Source: CAWCAW01 sp963714125
Lineage (GTDB): Bacteria > Actinomycetota > Acidimicrobiia > Acidimicrobiales > UBA8190
Direction: 5' to 3'
NCBI GenBank assembly: GCA_963714125.1
Contig: OY970234.1
Span: 1,116,001-1,180,000 of the forward strand
DNA: 64,000 nucleotides
The translations under genes and the position numbers were made by a program. The notes under the pieces were generated by a model. That model did no database searches and was not told the DNA's origin. It saw only the letters and a program-made list of their open reading frames with translations. Of the stretch, positions 52,417 through 61,201 are shown in pieces (within the stretch, counting starts at the first letter, position 1; the number at the start of each line of letters is the position of its first letter).

Positions 52417-53924
52417 GAGGAGGTCCTGGGCCCGGCACCGGTGGCGCCCACCTGCTGCAGGACGGTGGCGGCGGCGCGGCGACCGCTGCCGATGCAGGCC
52501 GGAATCCCCACTCCGTGGAGTGCTGCTCCAGCCACTGCTAGCGCTCCACCGCGACTGGCCGCGGCCTCGATGTCGGCCACCCGGCCCAGGTGGCCCACCA
52601 TGTACTGGGGGAACGACGAGGGCCAGCGCGTCACCGCCGCTTCTAGGGGCTCGCCCCGGAGCCCCATGGTGAGCCGGAGATCGTCGAGGGTGCGAGCCAC
52701 AACCTCCTGGTCATCGAGGTCGTTGCTGCGGTCGTTGCCATAGCGGCCCGTCGACGCTCGCAACACGTGCTCGCCGTCGGCGGCCAGATGCGGCCACTTG
52801 GCCGTCATCCACGTGCAGGCCGTGATGAACCGTTTCTCGCCGCGGGGGACGAGGAAGCCGGTGCCCTCCGTGGGGACGTCAACGTCGTGGGTGGTCATGC
52901 GCAGGGTCACGAGCGCGACGGAGGCGTAGGAGATGGGGGACAGGAGTTGAGCCAGCCCACCTTCTAGGGGGGTGAGGATGGCGGCGGCGGCGGGTCCGGG
53001 CACGGCCACCACTACGCCATCGGCTTCGAGGGTGCCGCTGCCGGCTCCGCCCCCCAGCGTCAGCGTGAAGCGGCCCGCTCCGGCCGTTCCGGCCGACGTG
53101 ATCGACTCCACCGCCGTTCCCAGGCGCAGCTGCACGCCCCGGTCGGCCAGCTCCGCCGCCAACGTCGTGACCAGGCCTTCCATGCCCCCGACGAGCCCTA
53201 GAAAGACCGGTTCATCGGGGCTCGGCGTGGATCCGCCGCCGGAGGCAGCGGGCGCCTCGCTGCGAAGGGCGCGCATGAGGCTTCCCCCGGCCTCCGCCGC
53301 CTTCAGCAATGGCGGGAACACCGCCGCGGCGCTGAGGTCGTGGACCGATCCGGCATGGATCCCCCCGATGAGCGGATCGGCGAGGCGCTCGACCACTTCC
53401 GGGCCCAGGCGGCCCACGATGTCTCCCACCGACCGGTCCGGCTGGTCCGGCCGGCCCGGCCGCTCCAGTCGCTCCGGCCCCCCCGATCCCCGTCGAGGCA
53501 CCCATCTGAGCAGGTCAGCGGCGGCACGCCCGAGCCCAGAGGGGGAGCAGATACCCGACGCCGCCAGGGGTCCGATGCGGGTGGGGATCCCCAGAGCCAG
53601 TCCCGCCGGCAATGGCCGCAGGCGCCCCCGAGCCCAGACCGAGGCCCCTCGACGCCCGGGTGCGACCAAGGCGCCGTCGAGGCCGAGTTCAGCGCACAGG
53701 GCCCGAGCTTCGGGTCGCCGGGCCACAAAGGCGTCGGGGCCGAGGTCCATGGGCCGTCCGCCCAGGACGCCGGTGCGGATCTTGCCGCCCAGGTGGTCGT
53801 CGGCTTCGAGGACGTGCACCTGCGCCTCGGGGTTCCGCCGGATGATCTCCCAGGCGGCGGCGAGACCGGTGATGCCGCCGCCGACCACGGCGATGACCGG
53901 CGCTTTTGTCCCCGGACCAGTCAC
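52413..53924 (-). CDS. hemY: HemY-type protoporphyrinogen/coproporphyrinogen III oxidase
   Basis: This flavoprotein oxidises the porphyrinogen before iron insertion; in actinobacteria it normally acts on coproporphyrinogen III (CgoX). From GTG 53924 the product has 503 residues. The N-terminal FAD motif is IAVVGGGITGLAAAWEI, then the GGKIRTGVLGGRPMDLGPDA FVARRPEA region. A Pro/Gly/Arg-rich insertion lies around residue 155, and the C-terminal FAD segment is LAVAGAALHGVGIPACIGSG. The GTG overlaps the stop of the ferrochelatase gene (GTGA), so the longer open frame upstream is not used. Confidence 0.93.
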   Translation of the reverse strand: MTGPGTKAPVIAVVGGGITGLAAAWEIIRRNPEAQVHVLEADDHLGGKIRTGVLGGRPMDLGPDAFVARRPEARALCAELGLDGALVAPGRRGASVWARGRLRPLPAGLALGIPTRIGPLAASGICSPSGLGRAAADLLRWVPRRGSGGPERLERPGRPDQPDRSVGDIVGRLGPEVVERLADPLIGGIHAGSVHDLSAAAVFPPLLKAAEAGGSLMRALRSEAPAASGGGSTPSPDEPVFLGLVGGMEGLVTTLAAELADRGVQLRLGTAVESITSAGTAGAGRFTLTLGGGAGSGTLEADGVVVAVPGPAAAAILTPLEGGLAQLLSPISYASVALVTLRMTTHDVDVPTEGTGFLVPRGEKRFITACTWMTAKWPHLAADGEHVLRASTGRYGNDRSNDLDDQEVVARTLDDLRLTMGLRGEPLEAAVTRWPSSFPQYMVGHLGRVADIEAAASRGGALAVAGAALHGVGIPACIGSGRRAAATVLQQVGATGAGPRTSS

Positions 53925-54916
53925 GCCCCGGCGGCGCCGGCGCTGTCCAGCACGAGGCGAGCCAGCATGGCGCAGAAGCGAGGGTCGTCGTCGAGCGACG
54001 CCGTGCGGGCGAACTGCAGTCCGAGCTTTTCGGCCACAGCTCGAGCCTCGATGTCGATGTCGTAAAGCACCTCGAGATGGTCCGAGACGAACCCGATCGG
54101 ACACACCACCACCGCACCAGCGCCGGAGGCGGCCAGCGAGGCGATGACGTCCCGCACGTCGGGACCCAGCCAAGGATCCTCGGTGCGCCCGGCCGATTGG
54201 TACGCCACCGACCAGCGCTTGAGTTGGCCCACCTTGGCCACCGCTGCGGCCGTCTCGGCGACCTGGTCGGCATAGACGTCGCCGGCGTCCACCAGGCGCG
54301 ATGGGATGGAATGGGCCGTGAAGATCACGGCGGCGTCGAGGCCGGCATCGGCCTTAAGGCCGAGAGAGTCCAAGGCATTGGCAACCCGCTCAGCCAGCAA
54401 CACGGCCAGATCCGGCTCGGTGTGCCAATGGTCGATCACGTGGATGGGCACCGGCGCCGGCCGGCCGCCTCCGCCCGCAGCGCGCGTCTCCGCGGGAACG
54501 TCTTCTTCGCAAGCCACCCGGGCTCGGCGGGCGTATTCGCCCACGCTGGCCGTCGAGGACTGGGGGGTGAGGACCAACCCGACGACACGCGCCACGCCGG
54601 CCCGGCGCAGCTTCACGGCGGCGTCCTCGATGCGCGGCGCCGAGAATTTGGAGCCCGCCTCCACCACGAAGCGCCCGGGGGCCAGGTTCTCCAGGGCGGC
54701 GGCGATGGCGGCGGTCTGCGCCTCGGTCCGTTCGTTGAGCGGGGACGTCCCCCCGATGGCCTGGTAGCGCCCGACGAGCTCGGCCAGCAGCTCGGGCGTG
54801 GGGGGCCGGCCTCGGCGGATCTCGGTATAGAAGGCCTCGATGTCCTCAATGCGCCGGGGCGTACCGTGCGCCATGACGAGCACGCCGACCCGGTCGCCGC
54901 CGACGCCGTCGGTCAC
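53921..54916 (-). CDS. hemH: Ferrochelatase (probably coproporphyrin ferrochelatase CpfC)
   Basis: This enzyme inserts iron into the porphyrin ring. The 331-residue protein has MAHGTPRRIEDIEAFYTEIR at the N terminus, IGGTSPLNERTEAQ near residue 54, VIFTAHSIPSRLVDAG with the catalytic His, and VVCPIGFVSDHLEVLYDID with the conserved Glu region. Its neighbours, HemY-type oxidase and hemE, fit the coproporphyrin-dependent route of Gram-positive bacteria; the final decarboxylase (HemQ/ChdC) is not in this window. ATG 54916 overlaps the hemE stop by 4 bp. Confidence 0.93.
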   Translation of the reverse strand: MTDGVGGDRVGVLVMAHGTPRRIEDIEAFYTEIRRGRPPTPELLAELVGRYQAIGGTSPLNERTEAQTAAIAAALENLAPGRFVVEAGSKFSAPRIEDAAVKLRRAGVARVVGLVLTPQSSTASVGEYARRARVACEEDVPAETRAAGGGGRPAPVPIHVIDHWHTEPDLAVLLAERVANALDSLGLKADAGLDAAVIFTAHSIPSRLVDAGDVYADQVAETAAAVAKVGQLKRWSVAYQSAGRTEDPWLGPDVRDVIASLAASGAGAVVVCPIGFVSDHLEVLYDIDIEARAVAEKLGLQFARTASLDDDPRFCAMLARLVLDSAGAAGA

Positions 54917-55953
54917 TGCCCCCCCGGCGACACCGAATGCACCAGAGCGACCAAGCGCTCGAGGACCTCAGGGTTGGTCTCGGGGAGCACGCCGTGGCCG
55001 AGGTTGAAGATGTGGCTGCCCACGGCCCCGGCCAGCACTTCCCTCGCCTCGGCCTCCACCACGGGCCACGGAGCCAGGCACACGGTGGGGTCCAGGTTGC
55101 CCTGCAGGGCCGGTCCCGGTCCCACCCGTCGGCGGGCCTCGGCCAGCGGTACCCGCCAGTCCACACCCATCACCTCGGCTCCGGTCGACGCCATCGGGGC
55201 CAGCAGCTCGCCCGTGCCCACGCCGAAGTGGATACGAGGAATGTTGAGGTCGGAGAGTCCGGTGAACACTTTCGTCGACGCGGGGAGCACGTAGTGCTCG
55301 TACTCCCGGGCCGACAGCGCTCCCACCCAGCTGTCGAAGATCTGCACGGCCGAGCAGCCCGCCCCCACCTGGGCGCGCAGAAAGGCGATAGCCATATCGG
55401 CCAACCCATCCAAAAGGCGTCCGAACAGTTCAGGGTCACCCCGCATCAACGCCTTGGTCCGGGCGTAGGTACGCGACGGGCCGCCTTCGATGAGGTAGCT
55501 CGCCACCGTGAAGGGCCCGCCGGCGAGGCCGATGAGCGGCACCCCCAAGGGGGCCAGCGCTTCGACCACCAGCCCCACCGTCTCCATGACGTAGGGGATG
55601 TCCTGGGCCGGGTCCAAGGGGCGCAAGCGGTCCAAGTCGGAGGCGGCGGCGAAGGGGCGGCTCACCACTGGCCCGCGACCGGGTTCGACGTCCATGCCGA
55701 AACCGACGGCGGCCACGGGCACCACGATGTCGGAGAACAAGATGGCGGCATCGACGCCGTAACGGCGGACCGGTTGCAGGGTGATCTCGGCGGCGAGCTC
55801 GGGGCGACCGATGGCGTCGAGGATGCTTCCTTCACCGCGCGCGGCGCGATATTCGGGAAGCGAACGGCCCGCCTGGCGCATGAACCACACCGGTACCCGA
55901 TCGACGGGGAGGCCCCGGCAGGCTCGCAGGAAGGGCGCATCCGAGAGCGGCAC
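54913..55953 (-). CDS. hemE: Uroporphyrinogen decarboxylase
   Basis: HemE converts uroporphyrinogen III to coproporphyrinogen III. The 346-residue protein shows the signature VPVWFMRQAGRSLPEYR with the catalytic Arg residues, FSDIVVPVAAVGFGMDVEPG R with the essential Asp, GFPFTVASYLIEGGPSRTY-like GGPFTVASYLIEGG, and IHFGVGTGELL, ALQGNLDP and FNLGHGVLPETN near the C terminus. It starts with GTG 55953 and is the first gene of the operon hemE-hemH-hemY-lnt-CHAP. A 97-bp divergent intergenic region separates it from the helicase gene. Confidence 0.95.
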   Translation of the reverse strand: MPLSDAPFLRACRGLPVDRVPVWFMRQAGRSLPEYRAARGEGSILDAIGRPELAAEITLQPVRRYGVDAAILFSDIVVPVAAVGFGMDVEPGRGPVVSRPFAAASDLDRLRPLDPAQDIPYVMETVGLVVEALAPLGVPLIGLAGGPFTVASYLIEGGPSRTYARTKALMRGDPELFGRLLDGLADMAIAFLRAQVGAGCSAVQIFDSWVGALSAREYEHYVLPASTKVFTGLSDLNIPRIHFGVGTGELLAPMASTGAEVMGVDWRVPLAEARRRVGPGPALQGNLDPTVCLAPWPVVEAEAREVLAGAVGSHIFNLGHGVLPETNPEVLERLVALVHSVSPGGQ

Positions 55954-56050
55954 GCATCGACGCTACCTGTCCCGTCGACCCTGCCGGAAGCGAGCCTTCG
56001 GGCGATATGATGGATGGTTCACTGCGGCGGGCGGTGAAGAGGGAGCGCCT

Positions 56051-58531
56051 GTGGCTACACCATCCGAGCTCGAGGCGGAACAGGCTCACGTTGACCGGGC
56101 CTACCAGCGCGTCGACGAGCTGCGCTCGGATGCTGAAGAAATGCTCCGCTCCGTTCTCGATCAGGGTCGAGGCGGTACTCACCAGTTCCGCGAAGAGCGC
56201 GACGTCATCGTCCGCACCAGCATGGCGCGCCTCGATCAGCTCGATATCGGGGAGCAGGCTCTGTGTTTCGGACGTATCGACCGGCGCCCGTTTGATGATC
56301 CATCCGGGGCTATCGAGAGTTTCCACATCGGCCGGCTCGGTGTCTCCGGTGAAGACTTCGAACCTCTGGTGGTGGACTGGCGAGCGCCGGTCGCCGAACC
56401 CTTCTACCGGGCCACGGGCCGCGACCCCATGGGGCTGGTGCTGCGCCGCCACTTGGCCGCCCATGGCCGGCGCATCGTGGGCGTCGAAGACGAGCGTTTC
56501 TCGGTCGCCCCCGGTGACCTCGATGCTGCTGACGACGGGTCAGGATCTCCCACCGGCGAGGACGGATCGACCCTGGTGGGGACGTCAGATGATGGAAACG
56601 GGCTCGAGCTCGGGGGGCCGGGTGCCCTGCTGGCGGCCCTGCAGGGGGCGCGCACGGGCTTCATGCGCGACATCGTCTCCACCATCCAGCGCGAGCAGGA
56701 CGAGATCATCCGTTCACCTCTGCCCGGCGTGCTCGTGGTCCAAGGGGGCCCGGGGACGGGCAAGACGGCGGTGGCGCTGCACCGGGCCGCCTACCTCCTC
56801 TATACGCATCGGTTCCCCCTCGAGCGCCAGGGCGTGCTCGTCATCGGTCCCAACCCGTTGTTCTTGCGCTACATCGAGCATGTGCTGCCCTCGCTGGGCG
56901 AGAGCGGGGTCACGTTGTCGACGGTGAGCGGCATCGTCTCCGGCGTGACGGCCCGATCCGAGGACCCTGCTCCGGTGGCCCGGCTCAAAGGTGAGCCCCG
57001 CATGGCGAAGGTGGTGGCGCGCGCCGTGCGCACCCGCCAGCGGGCGCTGCGTCGTGATGCCGAGGTGCCCTTCGGCGCGGCGGTGTTGCGCCTTTTGGCC
57101 GAGGACTCCGGTGCCATCGTGTCGGCCGCCAAGCGCCGGCCCGGCAGCCACAACTCCCGCCGGCGCTTCGTCGAGCAGATGGTGCTGGGCAAGCTGGCCG
57201 ACGACTTCCTGCGTATTCGCAACGTCCACGGAATCGGTGTGAACGACCCCGCTCCTGACCCCGACGACGTCGACGACGGCGCCCCCGGGGTCGACCCCTT
57301 TGAGCCGGAAATCGACGGCGATGCCAACTACGCCGAGGTGATCGATCTTTTCGGCAACAGAGCTTCTGGAGCGCCCGCCGCCGCGGCGGGGAACGGAGCC
57401 AACCGCCCCCACAACGGCAGCAGCAGCGGCAACGGCCGCAACGGCGCCAGCCACAGCGCCGGCAGCAACCACGGCAACGGCGCCAAGGGGCTCAGCCCCA
57501 CCGAGGACCAGAACGAGGACACCTTCGACCTGGCCGAGTTCAGCCGCCAGGTGCGCCGCCTTCCCCAGTACATCGAAGCCCTCGAACGCATGTGGCCTCG
57601 GATCTCGGCCGAGGAGTTGCTCCACGACCTCCTGGGAGCGCCGGCCCTCATGGGCTTGGCAGCGCGCGGGATTCTTTCCGCCCCAGAGCAGGCCCTGTTG
57701 GTCCGGCCCCGCAGCACGTCCCTGGCCGACATCCCGTGGACCCCGGCCGACCTGGCCTTGATCGATGAGGCGCGCGTCCTTTTGGGACCACGGCGCAACC
57801 GCGCCACCGGGTCGGCCGAGCCAGAGGGAACGCTGCGCAACTACGGCCACATCGTGGTGGACGAGGCCCAGGACCTCTCGCCCATGCAGCTGCGCATGGT
57901 TGCCCGCCGGTCGCTGTCGGGCTCGATCAGCGTGGTGGGCGACATCGCCCAGGCCACCGGGCCGTGGGCCCCCAACTCATGGGCCGAGGTCACCCCCCAC
58001 CTGCCCAGCCAGCGCCCGGCCCGATTGGTGGAGCTGACGGTGAGCTACCGCACCCCGGCCGAGGTCGTCGAGCTGTCGGCGCCTTTGCTGGCGGTGGTGG
58101 CGCCGGGCACCAAGCCCCCTCGACCCGTGCGCCGGACCGGGGTGGCGCCCCTGTTCGAATCCGTGGGGCGCTCTGCGTTGGCCGCCACCGTGGCCCGCGT
58201 GGCGGCCCAGCTCTCCACCGAGGTCGAGCCCGGTACCGCGGCGGTGCTGGCGCCGGCGTCCTTGGTGGCCGAGTTGGCCCTGGCCCTCGACGCCGCCGGC
58301 GTCCCCGCCGCTGACCCCCGACGCGACGGCCTGGGGGCGCCGCTCACCTTGTTGCCGGTGGACCTCGCCAACGGCCTGGAATTCGACGCCGTGGTGGTGG
58401 TTGAACCGGCCGCCATCGTCGAAGAATCGCCTCAGGGTCTGCGCACGTTGTACGTGTCGCTGACCCGGCCGACGCGCCGATTGGCCGTCGTTCATGCGCG
58501 TCCGCTGCCCGACGCGCTGCGTCCTCGCTGA
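56051..58531 (+). CDS. HelD/HelR-like UvrD-type ATPase
   Basis: From GTG 56051, preceded by GAGGGAG, the product has 826 residues. An N-terminal helical hairpin (ELEAEQAHVDRAYQRVDELR) and VVDWRAPVAEPFYRAT match the HelD group of RNA-polymerase-associated helicases. Walker A is GGPGTGKTAVALHRAAYLLY near residue 231 and Walker B VVDEAQDLSPMQLRMVARRS near 602. A low-complexity Gly/Asn/Ser linker occurs at about 435-480. HelD-type proteins release stalled RNA polymerase, and the streptomycete HelR gives rifamycin tolerance; a similar role here is inferred. It is divergent from hemE. Confidence 0.88.
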   Translation: MATPSELEAEQAHVDRAYQRVDELRSDAEEMLRSVLDQGRGGTHQFREERDVIVRTSMARLDQLDIGEQALCFGRIDRRPFDDPSGAIESFHIGRLGVSGEDFEPLVVDWRAPVAEPFYRATGRDPMGLVLRRHLAAHGRRIVGVEDERFSVAPGDLDAADDGSGSPTGEDGSTLVGTSDDGNGLELGGPGALLAALQGARTGFMRDIVSTIQREQDEIIRSPLPGVLVVQGGPGTGKTAVALHRAAYLLYTHRFPLERQGVLVIGPNPLFLRYIEHVLPSLGESGVTLSTVSGIVSGVTARSEDPAPVARLKGEPRMAKVVARAVRTRQRALRRDAEVPFGAAVLRLLAEDSGAIVSAAKRRPGSHNSRRRFVEQMVLGKLADDFLRIRNVHGIGVNDPAPDPDDVDDGAPGVDPFEPEIDGDANYAEVIDLFGNRASGAPAAAAGNGANRPHNGSSSGNGRNGASHSAGSNHGNGAKGLSPTEDQNEDTFDLAEFSRQVRRLPQYIEALERMWPRISAEELLHDLLGAPALMGLAARGILSAPEQALLVRPRSTSLADIPWTPADLALIDEARVLLGPRRNRATGSAEPEGTLRNYGHIVVDEAQDLSPMQLRMVARRSLSGSISVVGDIAQATGPWAPNSWAEVTPHLPSQRPARLVELTVSYRTPAEVVELSAPLLAVVAPGTKPPRPVRRTGVAPLFESVGRSALAATVARVAAQLSTEVEPGTAAVLAPASLVAELALALDAAGVPAADPRRDGLGAPLTLLPVDLANGLEFDAVVVVEPAAIVEESPQGLRTLYVSLTRPTRRLAVVHARPLPDALRPR

Positions 58532-58630
58532 CAATCGTCTCCGACTCGGGCGTTGTCGCCGTCGGGGTCAACGTCGCCGCAAGGGGACGGTGTTGGCGCG
58601 CGGGGGTGTGCGTCAACTAGGAAAGACCCC

Positions 58631-59245
58631 GTGACCCAGGCCCTATCGGTCGAGCCACCAACGCCCGCCAAGAAACACGTACCCGACCGGCCCCCGCTGC
58701 TGGCCGTCGGAGTCATGATCTGGCTCGGCTCGGAGCTCATGTTCTTCTCGGGTCTTTTCGCGGCCTACTTCACCATCCGCGCCCACGCCACCAGCTGGCC
58801 GCTGTTGCAAGGCGAGCATCTCGACTACCTGCAGGCGGGCATCTTCAGTGTGGTTCTGCTCGTGTCGAGCCCGACGTTCCAGTTCGGGGTATGGGCCCAA
58901 GAGCGTGGCGAGCGCCGCAAGGCCGTGCGCTGGATCGTCACCAGCTTCATCTTGGGGGCCGGCTTCCTGGCCAACACCTTGTACGAGTGGCACGACTTCG
59001 CCTCGCACGGCCACGGGCCTTCTCTCAACGCCTACTGGTCGCTGTTCTTCATCATGAGCGGTATCCACGGGATCCACGTCGCACTCGGGCTCGTGGCCAT
59101 GATCTTCCTCTTGGGCAGGATGAAAGGTCCTGCCGGCGACCCTGGCGAGACAAATGTCTTCCAGGCCGTCGGGTACTACTGGCACTTCGTCGACTTCATG
59201 TGGATCGGCATCTTCAGCTGCCTGTTCCTCTTGAAGTCGGGCTGA
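58631..59245 (+). CDS. ctaE: Cytochrome c oxidase subunit III
   Basis: The 204-residue protein begins with GTG 58631 after AGGAAAG. The five-helix pattern of actinobacterial CtaE is visible: VGVMIWLGSELMFFSGLFAA YF, LLVSSPTFQFGVWAQE, ILGAGFLANTLYEWHDF, SGIHGIHVALGLVAMIFLL and YYWHFVDFMWIGIFSCLFLL. The conserved Glu residues and the WHFVDxxW motif are present. It belongs to the aa3 oxidase that forms a supercomplex with the bcc complex encoded directly downstream. The open frame upstream of 58631 has no family similarity. Confidence 0.95.
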   Translation: MTQALSVEPPTPAKKHVPDRPPLLAVGVMIWLGSELMFFSGLFAAYFTIRAHATSWPLLQGEHLDYLQAGIFSVVLLVSSPTFQFGVWAQERGERRKAVRWIVTSFILGAGFLANTLYEWHDFASHGHGPSLNAYWSLFFIMSGIHGIHVALGLVAMIFLLGRMKGPAGDPGETNVFQAVGYYWHFVDFMWIGIFSCLFLLKSG

Positions 59246-59249
59246 GGGC

Positions 59250-60203
59250 GTGGAGCGCGCATTGCTGAAGAACACCAAGCTCCGCGGCCGATACCTGGCG
59301 CCGGCGCTCATCGTGGTGGGTGTGGCCGTGTTGGGTGTGCTCACCACGGGCGCTACCCCGGGATCAGCGGACACCACCACGACATCGACAACGGTGGCGT
59401 CCAGCACGACCACGTCGGCCGCAGCTACGACGACCACAACGACGGCCGCCACGACCACCACGACAGCGGCGACATCGACCGCGTCGGGGGCGGCGGTGGT
59501 GGCGGTGCGCAGCAAGCCCGCGCCCATCACCTACAGCCAGCCGCCGCGGTCGTACATCGGAGCGGGCGAGGCATTGTTCGCCTCGAGCTGCGCTTCGTGC
59601 CACGGACCCGAGGCATTGGGCACCGATCGGGCTCCGAACCTGCAGGGCCTGGGTGCTGCCACCGTGGACTTCTGGGTGTCGACGGGCCGTATGCCGCTGG
59701 CCGACTCGTACCTGCAGCCCGTGCGCAAGCAAGTGCGCTTCTCGCACAAGCAGGTCCTCCAGATCGTCGCCTACGTAGCGTCGCTGGCGCCGCCGTTCCA
59801 AGCTGACAGCGGCATCCCAACGGTCGACCTGAACAACGCCAACCTGGCCGATGGCAACTCGCTGTTCGTCTTGAACTGCGCCGGGTGCCACACCATCACC
59901 GGTGCTGGAGACGCCCTGGCCAACGGTGCCTTCGCTCCATCACTGCACAAGGCGACCGCCACGCAAATAGCCGAAGCCATCCGCACCGGCCCCGGCAACA
60001 TGCCGCACTTCGGTCCGGGCAACCTCTCTGAGCAGCAGGCGGCCGACATCGTCGCCTATGTGACCAAGGTCATCCAGCACCCCAACAACAGCGGCGGCCT
60101 GGGCCTGGGCGGGATCGGACCAGTGGCGGAAGGGTTCATCGGCCTGCTCATCGGCGTGGGCGCCTTGATGCTGGTGGCCTTCTGGATCGGGGACCGGGCA
60201 TGA
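59250..60203 (+). CDS. qcrC: Diheme cytochrome c subunit of the bcc complex
   Basis: The 317-residue protein begins with GTG 59250, 4 bp after ctaE. An N-terminal membrane anchor (LAPALIVVGVAVLGVLTTG) is followed by a long Thr/Ser/Ala-rich linker. Two heme c domains carry CASCH (near residue 113) and CAGCH (near 210), with axial Met candidates in GRMPL and GNMPHFGP. A C-terminal membrane helix ends the protein. QcrC passes electrons from the Rieske cluster to the oxidase. The Thr-rich linker is longer than in mycobacteria. Confidence 0.95.
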   Translation: MERALLKNTKLRGRYLAPALIVVGVAVLGVLTTGATPGSADTTTTSTTVASSTTTSAAATTTTTTAATTTTTAATSTASGAAVVAVRSKPAPITYSQPPRSYIGAGEALFASSCASCHGPEALGTDRAPNLQGLGAATVDFWVSTGRMPLADSYLQPVRKQVRFSHKQVLQIVAYVASLAPPFQADSGIPTVDLNNANLADGNSLFVLNCAGCHTITGAGDALANGAFAPSLHKATATQIAEAIRTGPGNMPHFGPGNLSEQQAADIVAYVTKVIQHPNNSGGLGLGGIGPVAEGFIGLLIGVGALMLVAFWIGDRA

Positions 60204-61201
60204 GCGAGTCGGACACCACCGTTACCTCGGAGGGCGTCGACACCGACGAATCCTCCAACGGGTCGCGCCTGCGCCACGGCATGCCCGTGGCCTCGTTCTC
60301 CGATCCCCACATGCAGCCGCTGGCCAAGAACCCCAAGCGCACCGAGATGCTGATCGCGGTCTGTTTGATCATCGGTTTTCTCGGTTTCGCCGCCTACGGG
60401 GCCCTGTACTGGCAGGGTGGCCAGACCCAGCTCGAGGGTGTGTTCCTCGGTGTAGGGCTCTTCGGTTTTGGATTCGGCATGTCGGCGTGGGGCAAGTACC
60501 TCCTCCCCGCCGGCCCGTTCGCCGAGCAACGTCACACGTTGCGCTCGAGCGACGCGGATCGCGAGGCCATGACGGCGGTGGTGGAGGAGCGAGCCGTCCA
60601 AACGGTGCGCCGGCGAGGGTTTCTGGGCGGGATCATGGGCGCCGGTGCCGGCGTCATGGGCATCGTGCTGGCGTTCCCGTTGCTGCGATCGCTCGGCACT
60701 ACCCCCCACCCGCCCAAGGGGGGCGAGGTCGACGATTCGCTCTTCGTCACGGACTGGAGACCGGGGATGCGACTGGTCGACTTGACCGGCCGTGCCATTC
60801 ACGAAGCCGACCTCGAGACCGGGGGTTCGTTGACGGTGTTCCCCGAAGGTTTCGTGGGCAACCCCGTGGACCAGACCATGTTGATCCGAGCCGGCGTGCC
60901 GAGCTTCAACATCGTGACCAAGCCCGGACGCGAGACATGGGGGCCCAAGGGGTACTTGGCGTTCTCCAAGCTGTGCACGCACGCGGGCTGCCCGGTGGGC
61001 CTCTATGAAGAGGAGACCCAGCAGCTGCTGTGCCCGTGTCACCAGTCGTTGTTCGACGTCCTCGACGGCGCCCAGCCGGTCTTCGGCCCCGCACCCCGCC
61101 CGTTGCCCCAACTGCCGATCATGATTGATTCAGAGGGTTTCATCCGTGCCCAAGCCGGTTACGACCAGCCGGTCGGCCCTGGCTTCTGGGAGCGTTCGTG
61201 A
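60200..61201 (+). CDS. qcrA: Rieske iron-sulfur subunit of the bcc complex
   Basis: The 333-residue protein starts with an ATG that overlaps the qcrC stop (ATGA). Three N-terminal helices (EMLIAVCLIIGFLGFAAYGA, LEGVFLGVGLFGFGFGMSAW, and GGIMGAGAGVMGIVLAFPLL) are the actinobacterial QcrA pattern. The Rieske domain has CTHAGCPVG and CPCHQSLFD, giving two Cys and two His ligands to the 2Fe-2S cluster plus the disulfide Cys pair. Its stop overlaps the GTG of qcrB. Confidence 0.96.
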   Translation: MSESDTTVTSEGVDTDESSNGSRLRHGMPVASFSDPHMQPLAKNPKRTEMLIAVCLIIGFLGFAAYGALYWQGGQTQLEGVFLGVGLFGFGFGMSAWGKYLLPAGPFAEQRHTLRSSDADREAMTAVVEERAVQTVRRRGFLGGIMGAGAGVMGIVLAFPLLRSLGTTPHPPKGGEVDDSLFVTDWRPGMRLVDLTGRAIHEADLETGGSLTVFPEGFVGNPVDQTMLIRAGVPSFNIVTKPGRETWGPKGYLAFSKLCTHAGCPVGLYEEETQQLLCPCHQSLFDVLDGAQPVFGPAPRPLPQLPIMIDSEGFIRAQAGYDQPVGPGFWERS

